Shown here in pieces: positions 11,331-19,430 of a stretch of DNA of 64,000 bases (the first letter of the stretch is position 1; the number at the start of each line of letters is the position of its first letter). The position numbers were made by a program, and so were the translations under genes. A model generated the notes under the pieces. It made no database searches, was not told the DNA's origin, and saw only the letters and a program-made list of their open reading frames with translations. Source of the stretch: Duganella sp. sic0402 (lineage in GTDB: Bacteria; Pseudomonadota; Gammaproteobacteria; Burkholderiales; Burkholderiaceae_D); the NCBI RefSeq assembly GCF_019219065.1, contig NZ_JAHUWK010000005.1, positions 248,001 through 312,000 on the forward strand. The letters run 5' to 3'.

Positions 11331-11789
11331 TTACAGGTTCTCGACGATCTTCTTCGGCGGGGGTGGTGGCGTGAAAACCACGGTTTCGGATTCCGGCGCG
11401 CCATCCATGGCATCGGATTTTTGCAGCCAATCCTGTAGTTTTTCCATGCGGCGGATCAGGATGCCCTTGCTGCTGATATAGCCCACCTGCTCGAAGTTCT
11501 CCGGCTTGCTGACCAGCTTGGACACGGTGGGCAGGTTTTCCGCCAGCCGTTCAAACGCCTTGCGCGCTTTCTGTTCCCATTTGACCAGGTTGGCTTCGTT
11601 GAAGCGGTTGCTTTCGTAGTAAATGGTGAGCGTTCGGTCATGATTGCCATAACCGACAATGGCTGCGCCCATGCGGACTGTTTCCAGCACATCGGCCTTG
11701 ATCGCTGCCGTCGGCACAAACAACGCTGCGCGCCCGGTGGCGTCCGGTCGTTCCAGCGGCAAATCCTGTCCCATCACTCTGGTCATCAT
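11331..11789 (-). CDS. conserved hypothetical protein
   Basis: 152-residue soluble protein with no signal peptide and no family I recognise. It begins MMTRVMGQDLPL and has a beta-rich first half (GAAIVGYGNHDRTLTIYYES), then a helical segment with many Lys and Glu, and a Pro-rich tail (FTPPPPPKKIVENL). The start is set by AGGA about five bases upstream of the tandem ATGs. It stands alone between the lipoprotein gene and a divergent peptidase-like gene. Confidence 0.65.
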   Translation of the reverse strand: MMTRVMGQDLPLERPDATGRAALFVPTAAIKADVLETVRMGAAIVGYGNHDRTLTIYYESNRFNEANLVKWEQKARKAFERLAENLPTVSKLVSKPENFEQVGYISSKGILIRRMEKLQDWLQKSDAMDGAPESETVVFTPPPPPKKIVENL

Positions 11790-11904
11790 GCTTCCTGTAA
11801 TTATCGCCATGGAGTTGCTGCTAGGCTATTTTTTGAATTCTATATCGCTCCTTTGTCCATTACAAGAAGAATACGCCGCACCGTGGCGTGCCCGGCAACT
11901 ACCT

Positions 11905-11910
11905 TATAAT
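11905..11910 (+). promoter_or_regulatory. -10 element (TATAAT) upstream of peptidase-like gene
   Basis: Perfect TATAAT 28 bp before the ATG at 11939. It supports that start over in-frame ATGs at 11888 and 11909, which would lie upstream of or within the promoter. The -35 region is poor. Confidence 0.5.
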
Positions 11911-11938
11911 GCGGGCTGACCCTTTATACCGCCGCACC

Positions 11939-13009
11939 ATGACGTCCTCCCTCTCCCGTTTCGGGGCCATTTCCGAAGCCGCCGTCGATACCGCCGAACG
12001 CAATCTGCGCGACACCCTGAGCATCGCCATCGGACACCGCGCCCCGCACGCGGCGCTGATCGTCTACGACACCCGCACCGACCTGAATCGCGCGCTGACC
12101 GAAGCCTACCGCCGCGCCGCGCCGGATGCGCAGTTCATCGACTTCGACGCCACCACGCCGGAGCAGATCCTGGCTACCTTCGAGCGCATGCAGGCGGGTG
12201 ACCTGGTGGTGCTGGTGCAATCGACCAGCTTCCGCATGGACGCCTACCGCATCCGCATCGAACTGTTCAAGCGCGGGCTGAAAGTGATCGAGCATGTGCA
12301 CCTGTCGCGCATGCCGGGTGAACAGGGGCTGCACTATATCGATTCGCTGGCTTATGATCCTTCTTATTACCGCGGCGTGGGCCATGCGCTGAAGGAACGT
12401 ATCGACAGCGCCCAGCGCGGCATGGTTGACAGCGGTGATGGCGCGCAACTGGTGTTCGACTCGCCATTTGAATCGGCCAAGCTGAATATCGGCGACTACA
12501 GCGGCATGCAGAATATCGGCGGGCAGTTCCCGCTGGGCGAAGTGTTCACCGAGGCGCAGGATCTGGAAGCGGTCAGTGGCCGGGCGCGCATCTTCGTGTT
12601 TGGCGATACCAAATTCCTGGTCAACAAACCAGCGGCGCCGATCACCATCATCGTCGACCAAGGCCGCGTGGTGGCCACCGAAGACAGCACGCCGGAATTT
12701 GAGCAGATGCTGTCCATCATCCGCGAGCACGAGGGTGAAGTGTGGCTGCGCGAACTGGGCTTCGGCATGAACCGCGCCTTTTCGCGCGACTGCATGGTGG
12801 ACGACATCGGCACCTACGAACGCATGTGCGGCATCCACCTGTCGCTGGGCGCCAAGCACGGCGTCTACACCAAGCCGCAACTCAAGCGCAAAGACGCCCG
12901 CTACCACATCGACGTCTTCGCCGTCACCGACGGCGTCTACCTCGGCGACGACCGCATCTACCGTAACGGCGCCTGGGATATCGCCGCTATTGAAGCTGAA
13001 CGACCATAA
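11939..13009 (+). CDS. M29-like metallo-aminopeptidase family protein
   Basis: 356-residue cytoplasmic protein that resembles family M29 aminopeptidases (AmpS/aminopeptidase T). The metal-ligand pattern of that family can be followed: Glu in GEVFTEA (about 200), Glu in RELGFGMN (about 273), His in GIHLSLG (about 299) with Tyr in KHGVY, and the final HxD in YHIDVF (about 322). The N-terminal domain is the usual Rossmann-like half (LIVYDTRTDLNRALTEAYRR, DLVVLVQSTSFRM). Family identity overall looks low, so another hydrolytic role is possible. It is a single gene, with its own -10 box. Confidence 0.7.
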   Translation: MTSSLSRFGAISEAAVDTAERNLRDTLSIAIGHRAPHAALIVYDTRTDLNRALTEAYRRAAPDAQFIDFDATTPEQILATFERMQAGDLVVLVQSTSFRMDAYRIRIELFKRGLKVIEHVHLSRMPGEQGLHYIDSLAYDPSYYRGVGHALKERIDSAQRGMVDSGDGAQLVFDSPFESAKLNIGDYSGMQNIGGQFPLGEVFTEAQDLEAVSGRARIFVFGDTKFLVNKPAAPITIIVDQGRVVATEDSTPEFEQMLSIIREHEGEVWLRELGFGMNRAFSRDCMVDDIGTYERMCGIHLSLGAKHGVYTKPQLKRKDARYHIDVFAVTDGVYLGDDRIYRNGAWDIAAIEAERP

Positions 13010-13104
13010 TTTGATGCATCGCAACGGTGCGACGAAAAGCACTTGAACAAGCTTGTGAGGCAGCGCTGATTTAATACACTGAGCACATGCCGCCGACAAA
13101 GGAA

Positions 13105-13126
13105 GAGGCAAAAGTGCAATTGCCTC
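13105..13126. repeat. inverted repeat between convergent genes
   Basis: Perfect 7-bp arms GAGGCAA/TTGCCTC with an 8-base loop, in the 146-bp gap between the M29-like gene and the convergent LysR gene. There is no T-run, so it is not a standard terminator; no gene is evident in this gap. Confidence 0.45.
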
Positions 13127-13155
13127 GCGAATCTCTACGTATTGTTGCAGATGCG

Positions 13156-14097
13156 TTAATTCAGCGAGGTGAGCAAGCCACTGTCGTTCAGCGCGCCATC
13201 CCATGGCGGGATGGGATGGTATTCGGCGACCAGGAAGTCGATCAGGGCGCGCACTTTGGGGGATGGCTGGCGGCTGACGGGGTATAGGGCGCTGAGGTAG
13301 TTCAACGGCAGCTGCCAGTCGCTCAGCACCGGCACCAGCGTGCCTTCCATCAGGCTGCGCCAGGCGAGGAAGGTGGTGTTGTAGACGATGCCCAGTCCCT
13401 GCTGCGCCGCCTGCTGCAACACCAGGCCGTTGTTGGCGGTGAAGGCCGCCGGCACGCGTACCGATTGCTGTTCGTCGCCGCGCGTGAAATGCCATTGGGT
13501 GCCATCGGTCAGGTGGCTGAAGTGCAGGCAGCGGTGCTGCTGCAATTCCTGCGGCGTCGTCGGCATGCCATGCCGCGCCACATAGGCCGGTGACGCGCAC
13601 AGCACACCGCGGCATGGCGCCAGCGGACGCATCGCCAATGCGTGCACGTCCGGTATGCCGCCCACCCGTATCGTCAGGTCAAAGCCATGCTCGATCGGAT
13701 CAAGCAAGGCGTCATCGACAAACAGCATCGGTTCCAGCAAGGGATGCAGCAACGCGAAGCGCGCCACCGCACCGGCCAGCCATTCGCTGCCGAAGCTCGA
13801 CGGCGCCTGTATCCGCAGCGGTCCCGCCAGGTCATCGCCAACTTGCGCCACCACCCGCGCCGCTTCCTGCGCCTGTGACACGGTCGCCATACACGGCGCC
13901 AGATAGGCCTGGCCGACATCGGTCAGGCTGACTTCGCGTGTCGAGCGATGCAGCAGCCGCGCACCCAGCTTTTCCTCCAGCTGCAGGATGTGCTTGCTGA
14001 CCATGGCGCGCGTCAGGCCCAGCCGCCGTCCAGCCTCGCTGAAACTGCGCTGCCTTGCCACTTCCACAAAAATTTCCATCGCCCGTAACTGGTCCAT
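13156..14097 (-). CDS. LysR family transcriptional regulator
   Basis: 313 residues. N-terminal winged helix-turn-helix (about 1-60: MDQLRAMEIFVEVARQRSF, RRLGLTRAMVSKHILQLEE) and a C-terminal substrate-binding domain. The opening is typical of the CrgA/DsdC-like branch that often controls a divergent neighbour. It faces the PhyH dioxygenase/isomerase pair across a 110-bp gap holding a perfect palindrome, so it probably regulates that pair and itself. ATG at 14095-14097 matches the family N-terminus; a start 12 codons upstream would place the palindrome in coding sequence. Confidence 0.93.
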   Translation of the reverse strand: MDQLRAMEIFVEVARQRSFSEAGRRLGLTRAMVSKHILQLEEKLGARLLHRSTREVSLTDVGQAYLAPCMATVSQAQEAARVVAQVGDDLAGPLRIQAPSSFGSEWLAGAVARFALLHPLLEPMLFVDDALLDPIEHGFDLTIRVGGIPDVHALAMRPLAPCRGVLCASPAYVARHGMPTTPQELQQHRCLHFSHLTDGTQWHFTRGDEQQSVRVPAAFTANNGLVLQQAAQQGLGIVYNTTFLAWRSLMEGTLVPVLSDWQLPLNYLSALYPVSRQPSPKVRALIDFLVAEYHPIPPWDGALNDSGLLTSLN

Positions 14098-14103
14098 GGG
14101 GTG

Positions 14104-14126
14104 ATTGTCGCCATTTTGGCGACAAT
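14104..14126. promoter_or_regulatory. palindromic operator candidate for the LysR regulator
   Basis: Perfect 9-bp inverted repeat ATTGTCGCC-ATTTT-GGCGACAAT, centred 18 bp upstream of the lysR start and about 90 bp before the divergent dioxygenase gene. Size and symmetry fit a LysR-type site; the assignment rests on position only. Confidence 0.65.
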
Positions 14127-14207
14127 GTGTCAACCTTTTGCGGATTGTGAGGCCCGGCGCAGCCCCGTAAAATGCGCTACATCAAATATCCCGCCATGGA
14201 GCCAGAA

Positions 14208-15047
14208 ATGCTGACAGACGCACAAAAGCAACAATACCAACGCGATGGCTACCTCGTCATCCCCGGTTTCAAGAGCGACGAGGAGATCGCCAAGCTGCGC
14301 GCCCGCGCTGCGGAGATTGTCAACGATTTCGACCCGAGCGCCCAATCCGGCATTTTCAGCACCATCGAGCAGGAAAAAACCACCGACGATTACTTCCTCG
14401 GGTCCGACAACACCATCCGCTGTTTCTTTGAAGAAGAAGCCTTCGGCGCGGACGGCCAGCTGAAACAGGCCAAGCAACTGTCGATCAACAAGATCGGCCA
14501 CGCCATGCACGACCTGGACCCGGCCTTCCGCGCCTTCACCGCAGATCCGCGCCTGGAAGAACTGGCGCGCGAGCTGGGCCTGAGCGATCCCAAGGTCTGG
14601 CAGTCGATGTACATCTTCAAGCAGCCTGGCATTGGCGGCGAAGTGCGCTGGCACCAGGACGCCACGTATTTCGACACCGATCCGGTCAGCGTCACCACCT
14701 TCTGGTTCGCGCTGGAAGACGCCACGCTGGACAATGGCTGCATGTGGGCGGAACCGGGCGGCCATCGCGGCCCGATGCGCGAACGCTTCCTGCGCAATGG
14801 CGATGACGTGCGCATGGAAAAACTCAGCGATCTGGCATGGCCGGACAACAGCAGCGCCGTGCCGCTGGAATGCAAGGCCGGCAGCCTGGTGTGCTTCCAC
14901 GGCCTGCTGCCGCACTACAGCGCGCCGAACCGCTCGCCGGTGTCGCGCCACGCCTACACGCTGCACGTCACCGATGGCGCGACCCGCTACTCACCGCAGA
15001 ACTGGATACAGCGCGACGACAAGCTGCCGGTGCGAGGCTTCCTGTAA
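14208..15047 (+). CDS. phytanoyl-CoA dioxygenase (PhyH) family protein
   Basis: 279-residue Fe(II)/2-oxoglutarate dioxygenase of the PhyH family. The iron ligands are His149 and Asp151 in RWHQDATYF and probably His236 in LLPHYSAPNRS, with a following Arg in the 2OG-binding stretch. The start at 14208 has GGAG six bases upstream; the ATG at 14172 lies in a -10-like stretch and 14196 has no ribosome site. It overlaps the downstream isomerase by one base (TAATG), so the two are translated together. The substrate is unknown; PhyH enzymes hydroxylate acyl chains, amino acids or natural products. Confidence 0.9.
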   Translation: MLTDAQKQQYQRDGYLVIPGFKSDEEIAKLRARAAEIVNDFDPSAQSGIFSTIEQEKTTDDYFLGSDNTIRCFFEEEAFGADGQLKQAKQLSINKIGHAMHDLDPAFRAFTADPRLEELARELGLSDPKVWQSMYIFKQPGIGGEVRWHQDATYFDTDPVSVTTFWFALEDATLDNGCMWAEPGGHRGPMRERFLRNGDDVRMEKLSDLAWPDNSSAVPLECKAGSLVCFHGLLPHYSAPNRSPVSRHAYTLHVTDGATRYSPQNWIQRDDKLPVRGFL

Positions 15048-15868
15048 TGCGGATTCAGATTTTCGCCGCCCAGTGGGGAAATAATGAGCTGCCGGCGCCG
15101 GTATTCATCGAACGCGTCAAGGCCGCCGGTTTCGATGGCATCGAAATGTCGCTGCCGCTGGACGCCGCCGAGCGCGACGCCTGGACCCGCCAGATCGCCG
15201 ACGCCGGCCTGGGCCTGATCGTCGCGCAATGGGAGACGGTGTTCCATCCGACTTTTGAGCCGCACAAAACAGCGCTGGCCGAATTGCTGCACAACGCCTG
15301 CGCAGCCAAGCCGCTGCACGTCAATTCGCACACCGGCAAGGACTACTTCACGCCGGAGCAGAACCGCGAACTGCTGGACCTCGCGGCAGATATCTCGCGC
15401 CAGCACGGCGTGCCGATCTACCACGAGATCCATCGCAGCCGTTTCAGCGGCCACCCGATGCTGCTGCTGCCCTATCTGCGCCAGCTGCCGGACCTGCAAC
15501 TGACCGCCGACCTGTCGCACTGGTGCTGCGCCTGCGAGTCGCTGCTGGAAGACCAGCCCGAAACGCTGGCCGCAACGCTGCCGCGCGTGCGGCACATCCA
15601 CGCCCGCGTCGGCCACGCGCAAGGCCCGCAAGTGGCCGACTTCCGCGCGCCGGAATCGCAGGCCGCGCTGGAAGCGCACCTGTCGTGGTGGGATGAAGTG
15701 ATACGCCTGCGCCGCGCCGCCGGTGCCCAGCACATGACGCTGACGCCGGAATTCGGCCCGGTCCCGTACACGCAAACCCTGCCCTACACGCAGAAGGAAG
15801 TATCGAACGCCTGGGAACTCAACGTCGCCATGCTGGCCCTGCTGCGCCAGCGCTACGCCGACGCCTGA
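15047..15868 (+). CDS. sugar phosphate isomerase/epimerase (TIM barrel)
   Basis: 273-residue AP-endonuclease-2/xylose-isomerase-like TIM barrel. It opens MRIQIFAAQWGNNELPAPVF with KAAGFDGIEMSLPL, the usual first strand and helix. Later come YHEIHRSRFS, TADLSHWCCACESLL and HIHARVGHAQGPQVADFR, which supply Glu, Asp, His and His metal ligands typical of the family. The start codon shares its A with the stop of the PhyH gene. Such isomerases often act in inositol or unusual sugar catabolism; with PhyH as partner the pathway is unclear. The 3' end overlaps the convergent kinase gene by 16 bp. Confidence 0.88.
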   Translation: MRIQIFAAQWGNNELPAPVFIERVKAAGFDGIEMSLPLDAAERDAWTRQIADAGLGLIVAQWETVFHPTFEPHKTALAELLHNACAAKPLHVNSHTGKDYFTPEQNRELLDLAADISRQHGVPIYHEIHRSRFSGHPMLLLPYLRQLPDLQLTADLSHWCCACESLLEDQPETLAATLPRVRHIHARVGHAQGPQVADFRAPESQAALEAHLSWWDEVIRLRRAAGAQHMTLTPEFGPVPYTQTLPYTQKEVSNAWELNVAMLALLRQRYADA

Positions 15869-17763
15869 GCCGTATCCCTGGCCGGCGACAGCGGCAGCAC
15901 CAGCAGCACGCTGGTGCCTGCCGCCGGCACCGACTCCACGCGTATCGTCCCGCGCAGCACACCGGTGACGATGTTATAGACGATATTCATCCCCAGCCCT
16001 GAGCCGCCCTGCCCCATCTTGGTAGTGAAGAAGGGATCGAATATCTTGTGCAGCACCACCTCGGTCATGCCGACGCCGTTGTCCTTCAATTGCAGCACCA
16101 CCAGATCCCGTCCCTCGCGCCGCGCGCTGATCGTCAGCATGCCGCTTTCGCGTCCGTCGAAGCCATGTAGCAGCGCATTGGCGATCAGGTTGCTGAGCAC
16201 CTGGCTGACGCTGCCCGGATAGGAATCGAACATCAGGTCCGCGGGCACATCCACCGTCACCGCGCACGCCGCGCGGCGCAGCTGCGCCGCATAGGTAGCC
16301 AGCGTATCGTGCAGCACCTCGTCCAGCCGGAAGCGGCGGCGCTGGCCACTGGCCTGATCCACCGCCACCTGCTTGAATGAGGTGATCAGGTCGCCGGCGC
16401 GCGTCAGCGAACCGCTCATGATGTCGCAGGCCTTGGCAGCGTCGGCCAGCAAGGCGTCCAGCGCCGAGCGCTTCAAGCCGCCGCCCTCTTTCATGCGCCG
16501 CTCAAAATCGCGCACCATGTCGCCCAGCGAGGTGGCCGTCAGCAGGCTGTTGCCGATCGGCGTATTCAGCTCGTGCGCCACACCGGCCACCAGCGCCCCC
16601 AGCGACGCCATCTTCTCCGAGGTTTGCAGATTGGTCTGCGCCTGCTTCAGCGTCGCCACCACGCGCGACAAATCGTTGCGCGCCTGCTCCGCCTGGCTTT
16701 TCTGGTGTTCCAGTTCTTTCAGGCTGATTTCCAGTCCCTGCCGCGTGTCCGTCTCGCGGCGGTTGGCCACCAGCAGCGCCGCGATCAGCGCGCTGATGAT
16801 CACGCCCACCACGCCGATCAGCACCACCGGCAGTTGCGAGCGGCCGTAGCGTGCGCCCGAACGTCCTTCAAACTTGATGATCCAGTTGCGCTGCCCTACC
16901 GGCAGTACGGTTTGCGCCGTCAGCCCAGGCACAGTGTCAGCGCGCGGCTGATGCGTCTCCACCCTGCCGTCGCTGTCGTAGAGCAGCGTGTCGGAGCCGG
17001 GCAGCGGCACCTTGCCGTTCTGGAAGCCGCCATCCTCGATGCGCACATGCAGATGCTCCAGCAACGCAGGATCGATCACCTCGCGCATCAAGGCATTCAC
17101 GCGGAACACGATCGCCACAAAGCCCACCAGCGCCTCGCGCCGCTGCGCCGTGGTGTCCAGCGGCGTGCCGTTGCGGTACACCGGCGCGCGTGCGACAAAG
17201 CCAGGCTCGCCGCTGGCGTCCTGCGCCAGCGTGATGCGCTCGGTGGCGACGATCTCGCCACTGTCGCGCCCCAGCTCCAGCGCCTTCAGGTGCGGCGGCA
17301 GCGCGGACAGGTCGAGGCCGAAGGCGTTCTCATTGCCTTTCATCGGCTCGGTGTATTCGATGATGTAATGCAGCGGGCGGCGGCTGGCCGGGTGCACATG
17401 GAAGCCGGGATAGCCCTCGCGCCGCACGCCTTCGATAAACGCCGGCAGATTAGCCTCCGGCACCATGCGCACAAACTGCAAGGCTTGATAGCCGGGATAG
17501 CGCTTGTCGATCTTCAGCTGGCTGACGAAACGGTGGAAGTGGTCGCGGTCGATGCGGTCGTTGACCGCGTACATGCCGCGCATGCCGTGCAGCGAATCGG
17601 CGTAGATCTGCAAGCGGGTCTGGGTATCGCGCGCCACCCGTTCGGTGTCGCGCTGAAAGCCGGCGCGGACTTGCAGCTTCTGCTGCTCCTCCATCACAAA
17701 ATAGCAGGTCCAGGCTGTCAGGCATATCCCGACAAAGAAAGCCAGGTAGCCGCGCCCGTGCAT
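15853..17763 (-). CDS. CHASE-domain sensor histidine kinase
   Basis: 636 residues. One N-terminal membrane helix, a periplasmic CHASE domain (about 40-240, with YPGYQALQFVRMVPEANLPAF and GFHVHPASRRPLHYIIEYTEP), a second membrane helix (about 285-310), a coiled coil (LEHQKSQAEQARNDLSRVV) and a kinase core. The phospho-acceptor His lies in GVAHELNTPIGN, and the ATPase has NALLHGF, DNGVGM and GQGGSGLGMNIV. It starts 3 bp after the REC-HD-GYP gene, so the two form an operon. CHASE domains bind small extracellular ligands; which one is unknown. Confidence 0.92.
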   Translation of the reverse strand: MHGRGYLAFFVGICLTAWTCYFVMEEQQKLQVRAGFQRDTERVARDTQTRLQIYADSLHGMRGMYAVNDRIDRDHFHRFVSQLKIDKRYPGYQALQFVRMVPEANLPAFIEGVRREGYPGFHVHPASRRPLHYIIEYTEPMKGNENAFGLDLSALPPHLKALELGRDSGEIVATERITLAQDASGEPGFVARAPVYRNGTPLDTTAQRREALVGFVAIVFRVNALMREVIDPALLEHLHVRIEDGGFQNGKVPLPGSDTLLYDSDGRVETHQPRADTVPGLTAQTVLPVGQRNWIIKFEGRSGARYGRSQLPVVLIGVVGVIISALIAALLVANRRETDTRQGLEISLKELEHQKSQAEQARNDLSRVVATLKQAQTNLQTSEKMASLGALVAGVAHELNTPIGNSLLTATSLGDMVRDFERRMKEGGGLKRSALDALLADAAKACDIMSGSLTRAGDLITSFKQVAVDQASGQRRRFRLDEVLHDTLATYAAQLRRAACAVTVDVPADLMFDSYPGSVSQVLSNLIANALLHGFDGRESGMLTISARREGRDLVVLQLKDNGVGMTEVVLHKIFDPFFTTKMGQGGSGLGMNIVYNIVTGVLRGTIRVESVPAAGTSVLLVLPLSPARDTAQASA

Positions 17764-17766
17764 GAT

Positions 17767-18852
17767 TTATCCGGCGTGGTCGCTGTAACGGTTGGCGATG
17801 GCCATGAACTCCTCCTCCACCGTCAGCATCGCGTCAACCACATCGGGATCGAAGTGCTCGCCGCTGCCCTGCCGTATCATCTCCATCGCGGTTTCGTGGG
17901 TGAACGCCGGCTTGTAGACGCGCTTGGAAATCAGCGCGTCATACACATCGGCCACCGCCATCAGCCGTGCCGACATCGGGATCGCATCGCCCGCCAGTCC
18001 TTGCGGATAGCCGGAGCCGTCGTACTTCTCCTGGTGCGAATACGCGATTTCGCGCGCATAGCGCAGGAAGGTGTTGGTATAGCCCAGCGCGTTCTCGACA
18101 TTGGCGATGGCGTCGCGGCCGTACACGGTGTGCATCTTCATCACTTCGAATTCGGCGTCGGTCAGGCGGTCAGGCTTGAGCAGGATCGCATCCGGTATCG
18201 ACACCTTGCCGATGTCGTGCAGCGGCGCCGCCTTGAACAAGGCCTTGATATTCGCGTCGCTCAGCTCTTCCTCGAAGCGCTTGTGCGATTGCAGCTGCAG
18301 CGCCAGCGCGAACATATAGTGCTGCACGCGGCGCAGGTGGTTGGCGGTTTCGTATTCGCGCGTTTCGGCCAGCGAGGCCAGCGCCCAGATCATCGCGTCC
18401 AGCATCTGGCTCAGTTCCGTGGTCACCTCTTCCACCAGGTGCTCCAGCAGATTGCGCTGCTGCTTCAGCAGCTCGCGCGAGTGACGCAATTGCAGATGGG
18501 TGTCGACGCGCGCGCGCAGCACCTCGGCGATGACCGGCTTGGCCACCACGTCGGCGGCGCCGTGTTCAAAGGCGCGCTGCTCGTCCGCTTGCTGTTGTAA
18601 CAAAATGACCGGGATGTCGGCGGTGTCCGGGCTAGACTTGAGCTGCTGGCAGACGCTATAGCCATCGAGCACCGACAGTCCGGCGTCCAGCACCACCAGA
18701 TGCGGCCGCGGCACATGCTGCATGAGGTCCAGCGCGGCGCGTCCGCTATTGGCCAAGCGCACCTCGTACTGCCCTTCCAGCATGCTATTCATCTGGATCA
18801 GCTTGTCCGCAGCCTCGTCGACGAGCAATACGATGGCCTTTTTGACATTCAT
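17767..18852 (-). CDS. response regulator with HD-GYP phosphodiesterase domain
   Basis: 361 residues that link a receiver domain (about 5-125) to an HD-GYP domain (about 150-345), predicted to degrade c-di-GMP. The receiver keeps the phospho-acceptor Asp in VVLDAGLSVLDG and the Lys in AKP, but its acidic pair reads VDE rather than the usual DD. The HD-GYP hallmarks are HDIGKVSIPD, HQEKYDGSGYP (GYP intact) and VADVYDALISKRVYK, so it is probably active. It is co-transcribed with the downstream CHASE kinase, its likely phosphodonor, giving signal-controlled c-di-GMP turnover. Confidence 0.93.
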   Translation of the reverse strand: MNVKKAIVLLVDEAADKLIQMNSMLEGQYEVRLANSGRAALDLMQHVPRPHLVVLDAGLSVLDGYSVCQQLKSSPDTADIPVILLQQQADEQRAFEHGAADVVAKPVIAEVLRARVDTHLQLRHSRELLKQQRNLLEHLVEEVTTELSQMLDAMIWALASLAETREYETANHLRRVQHYMFALALQLQSHKRFEEELSDANIKALFKAAPLHDIGKVSIPDAILLKPDRLTDAEFEVMKMHTVYGRDAIANVENALGYTNTFLRYAREIAYSHQEKYDGSGYPQGLAGDAIPMSARLMAVADVYDALISKRVYKPAFTHETAMEMIRQGSGEHFDPDVVDAMLTVEEEFMAIANRYSDHAG

Positions 18853-18931
18853 CTGCCGCTACTCCCGCGTTATTCTTACCAACATCATAACCGAGCATAT
18901 TTGCCGGATGAAACTATTTTCTCCGCCTAGC

Positions 18932-18960
18932 TTGCAATTATATAGTACGCTACCTATACT
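18932..18960 (+). promoter_or_regulatory. promoter and operator of the marR-dioxygenase operon
   Basis: -35 TTGCAA (18932-18937), 17-bp spacer, -10 TATACT (18955-18960). An 18-bp imperfect palindrome (18941-18958; outer arms TATAG/CTATA) lies between and over the -10, the expected place for a MarR repressor. The predicted transcript start coincides with the ATG at 18967. Confidence 0.6.
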
Positions 18961-18966
18961 GAGGAC

Positions 18967-19425
18967 ATGGATACTCAAACTCAAACCAATTCCGCCGTCC
19001 CGCAGCTGGACGCCCAGCTCTGCTTCGCGCTGTATTCCACTTCGCTGGCGATGAGCAAGCTGTACCGCAAGCTGTTGCGCGGCCTCGGCCTGACCTACTC
19101 ACAATACCTGGTCATGATGGTATTGTGGGAGAAAAACGAACTGACCGTGTCGGAAGTCGGCGAACGCCTGTTCCTCGACTCAGCCACGCTGACGCCGCTG
19201 CTGAAACGCATGGAAGCGGCCGAACTGCTGACCCGCACCCGCGCCGCCAGCGACGAGCGCCAGGTGATCATCAAGCTGACGCCGCACGGCGACGCGCTGC
19301 GCCACGAAGCCGCCAAGCTGCCGCCTTCCATCCTGCAAGCCACGCAGTGCACGCTGGACCAGGTGGTCGGCATGAAGCAGGAGCTGGACCAGTTGCGCGC
19401 CAGCCTGATGTCGGCAGCTGGTTGA
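18967..19425 (+). CDS. MarR family regulator, OhrR-like
   Basis: 152 residues with a winged-helix MarR fold. The N-terminal [21 protein letters not shown] carries Cys19 at the place of the peroxide-sensing cysteine of OhrR, followed by [16 protein letters not shown] and the recognition helix region [14 protein letters not shown] with DERQ in the wing, all typical of OhrR. It is thus probably an organic-hydroperoxide-sensing repressor. No ohr gene is adjacent; instead a 2OG-Fe dioxygenase follows after 5 bp. GAGGA lies only two bases before the ATG, too close for a normal ribosome site, so initiation may be leaderless. Confidence 0.88.
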   Translation: MDTQTQTNSAVPQLDAQLCFALYSTSLAMSKLYRKLLRGLGLTYSQYLVMMVLWEKNELTVSEVGERLFLDSATLTPLLKRMEAAELLTRTRAASDERQVIIKLTPHGDALRHEAAKLPPSILQATQCTLDQVVGMKQELDQLRASLMSAAG

Positions 19426-19430
19426 ACGCG

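Noticed and set aside
13087..13287. Small ORF MPPTKEEAKVQLPRESL between the M29-like gene and lysR
   Set aside because: Over half of it lies antisense to the lysR 3' end, and no ribosome site is present. The non-overlapping part is too short to judge.
16573..18600. 675-codon frame antisense to the CHASE kinase and HD-GYP genes
   Set aside because: Shadow frame: composition is His/Gln/Arg-rich and it crosses the junction of two real genes.
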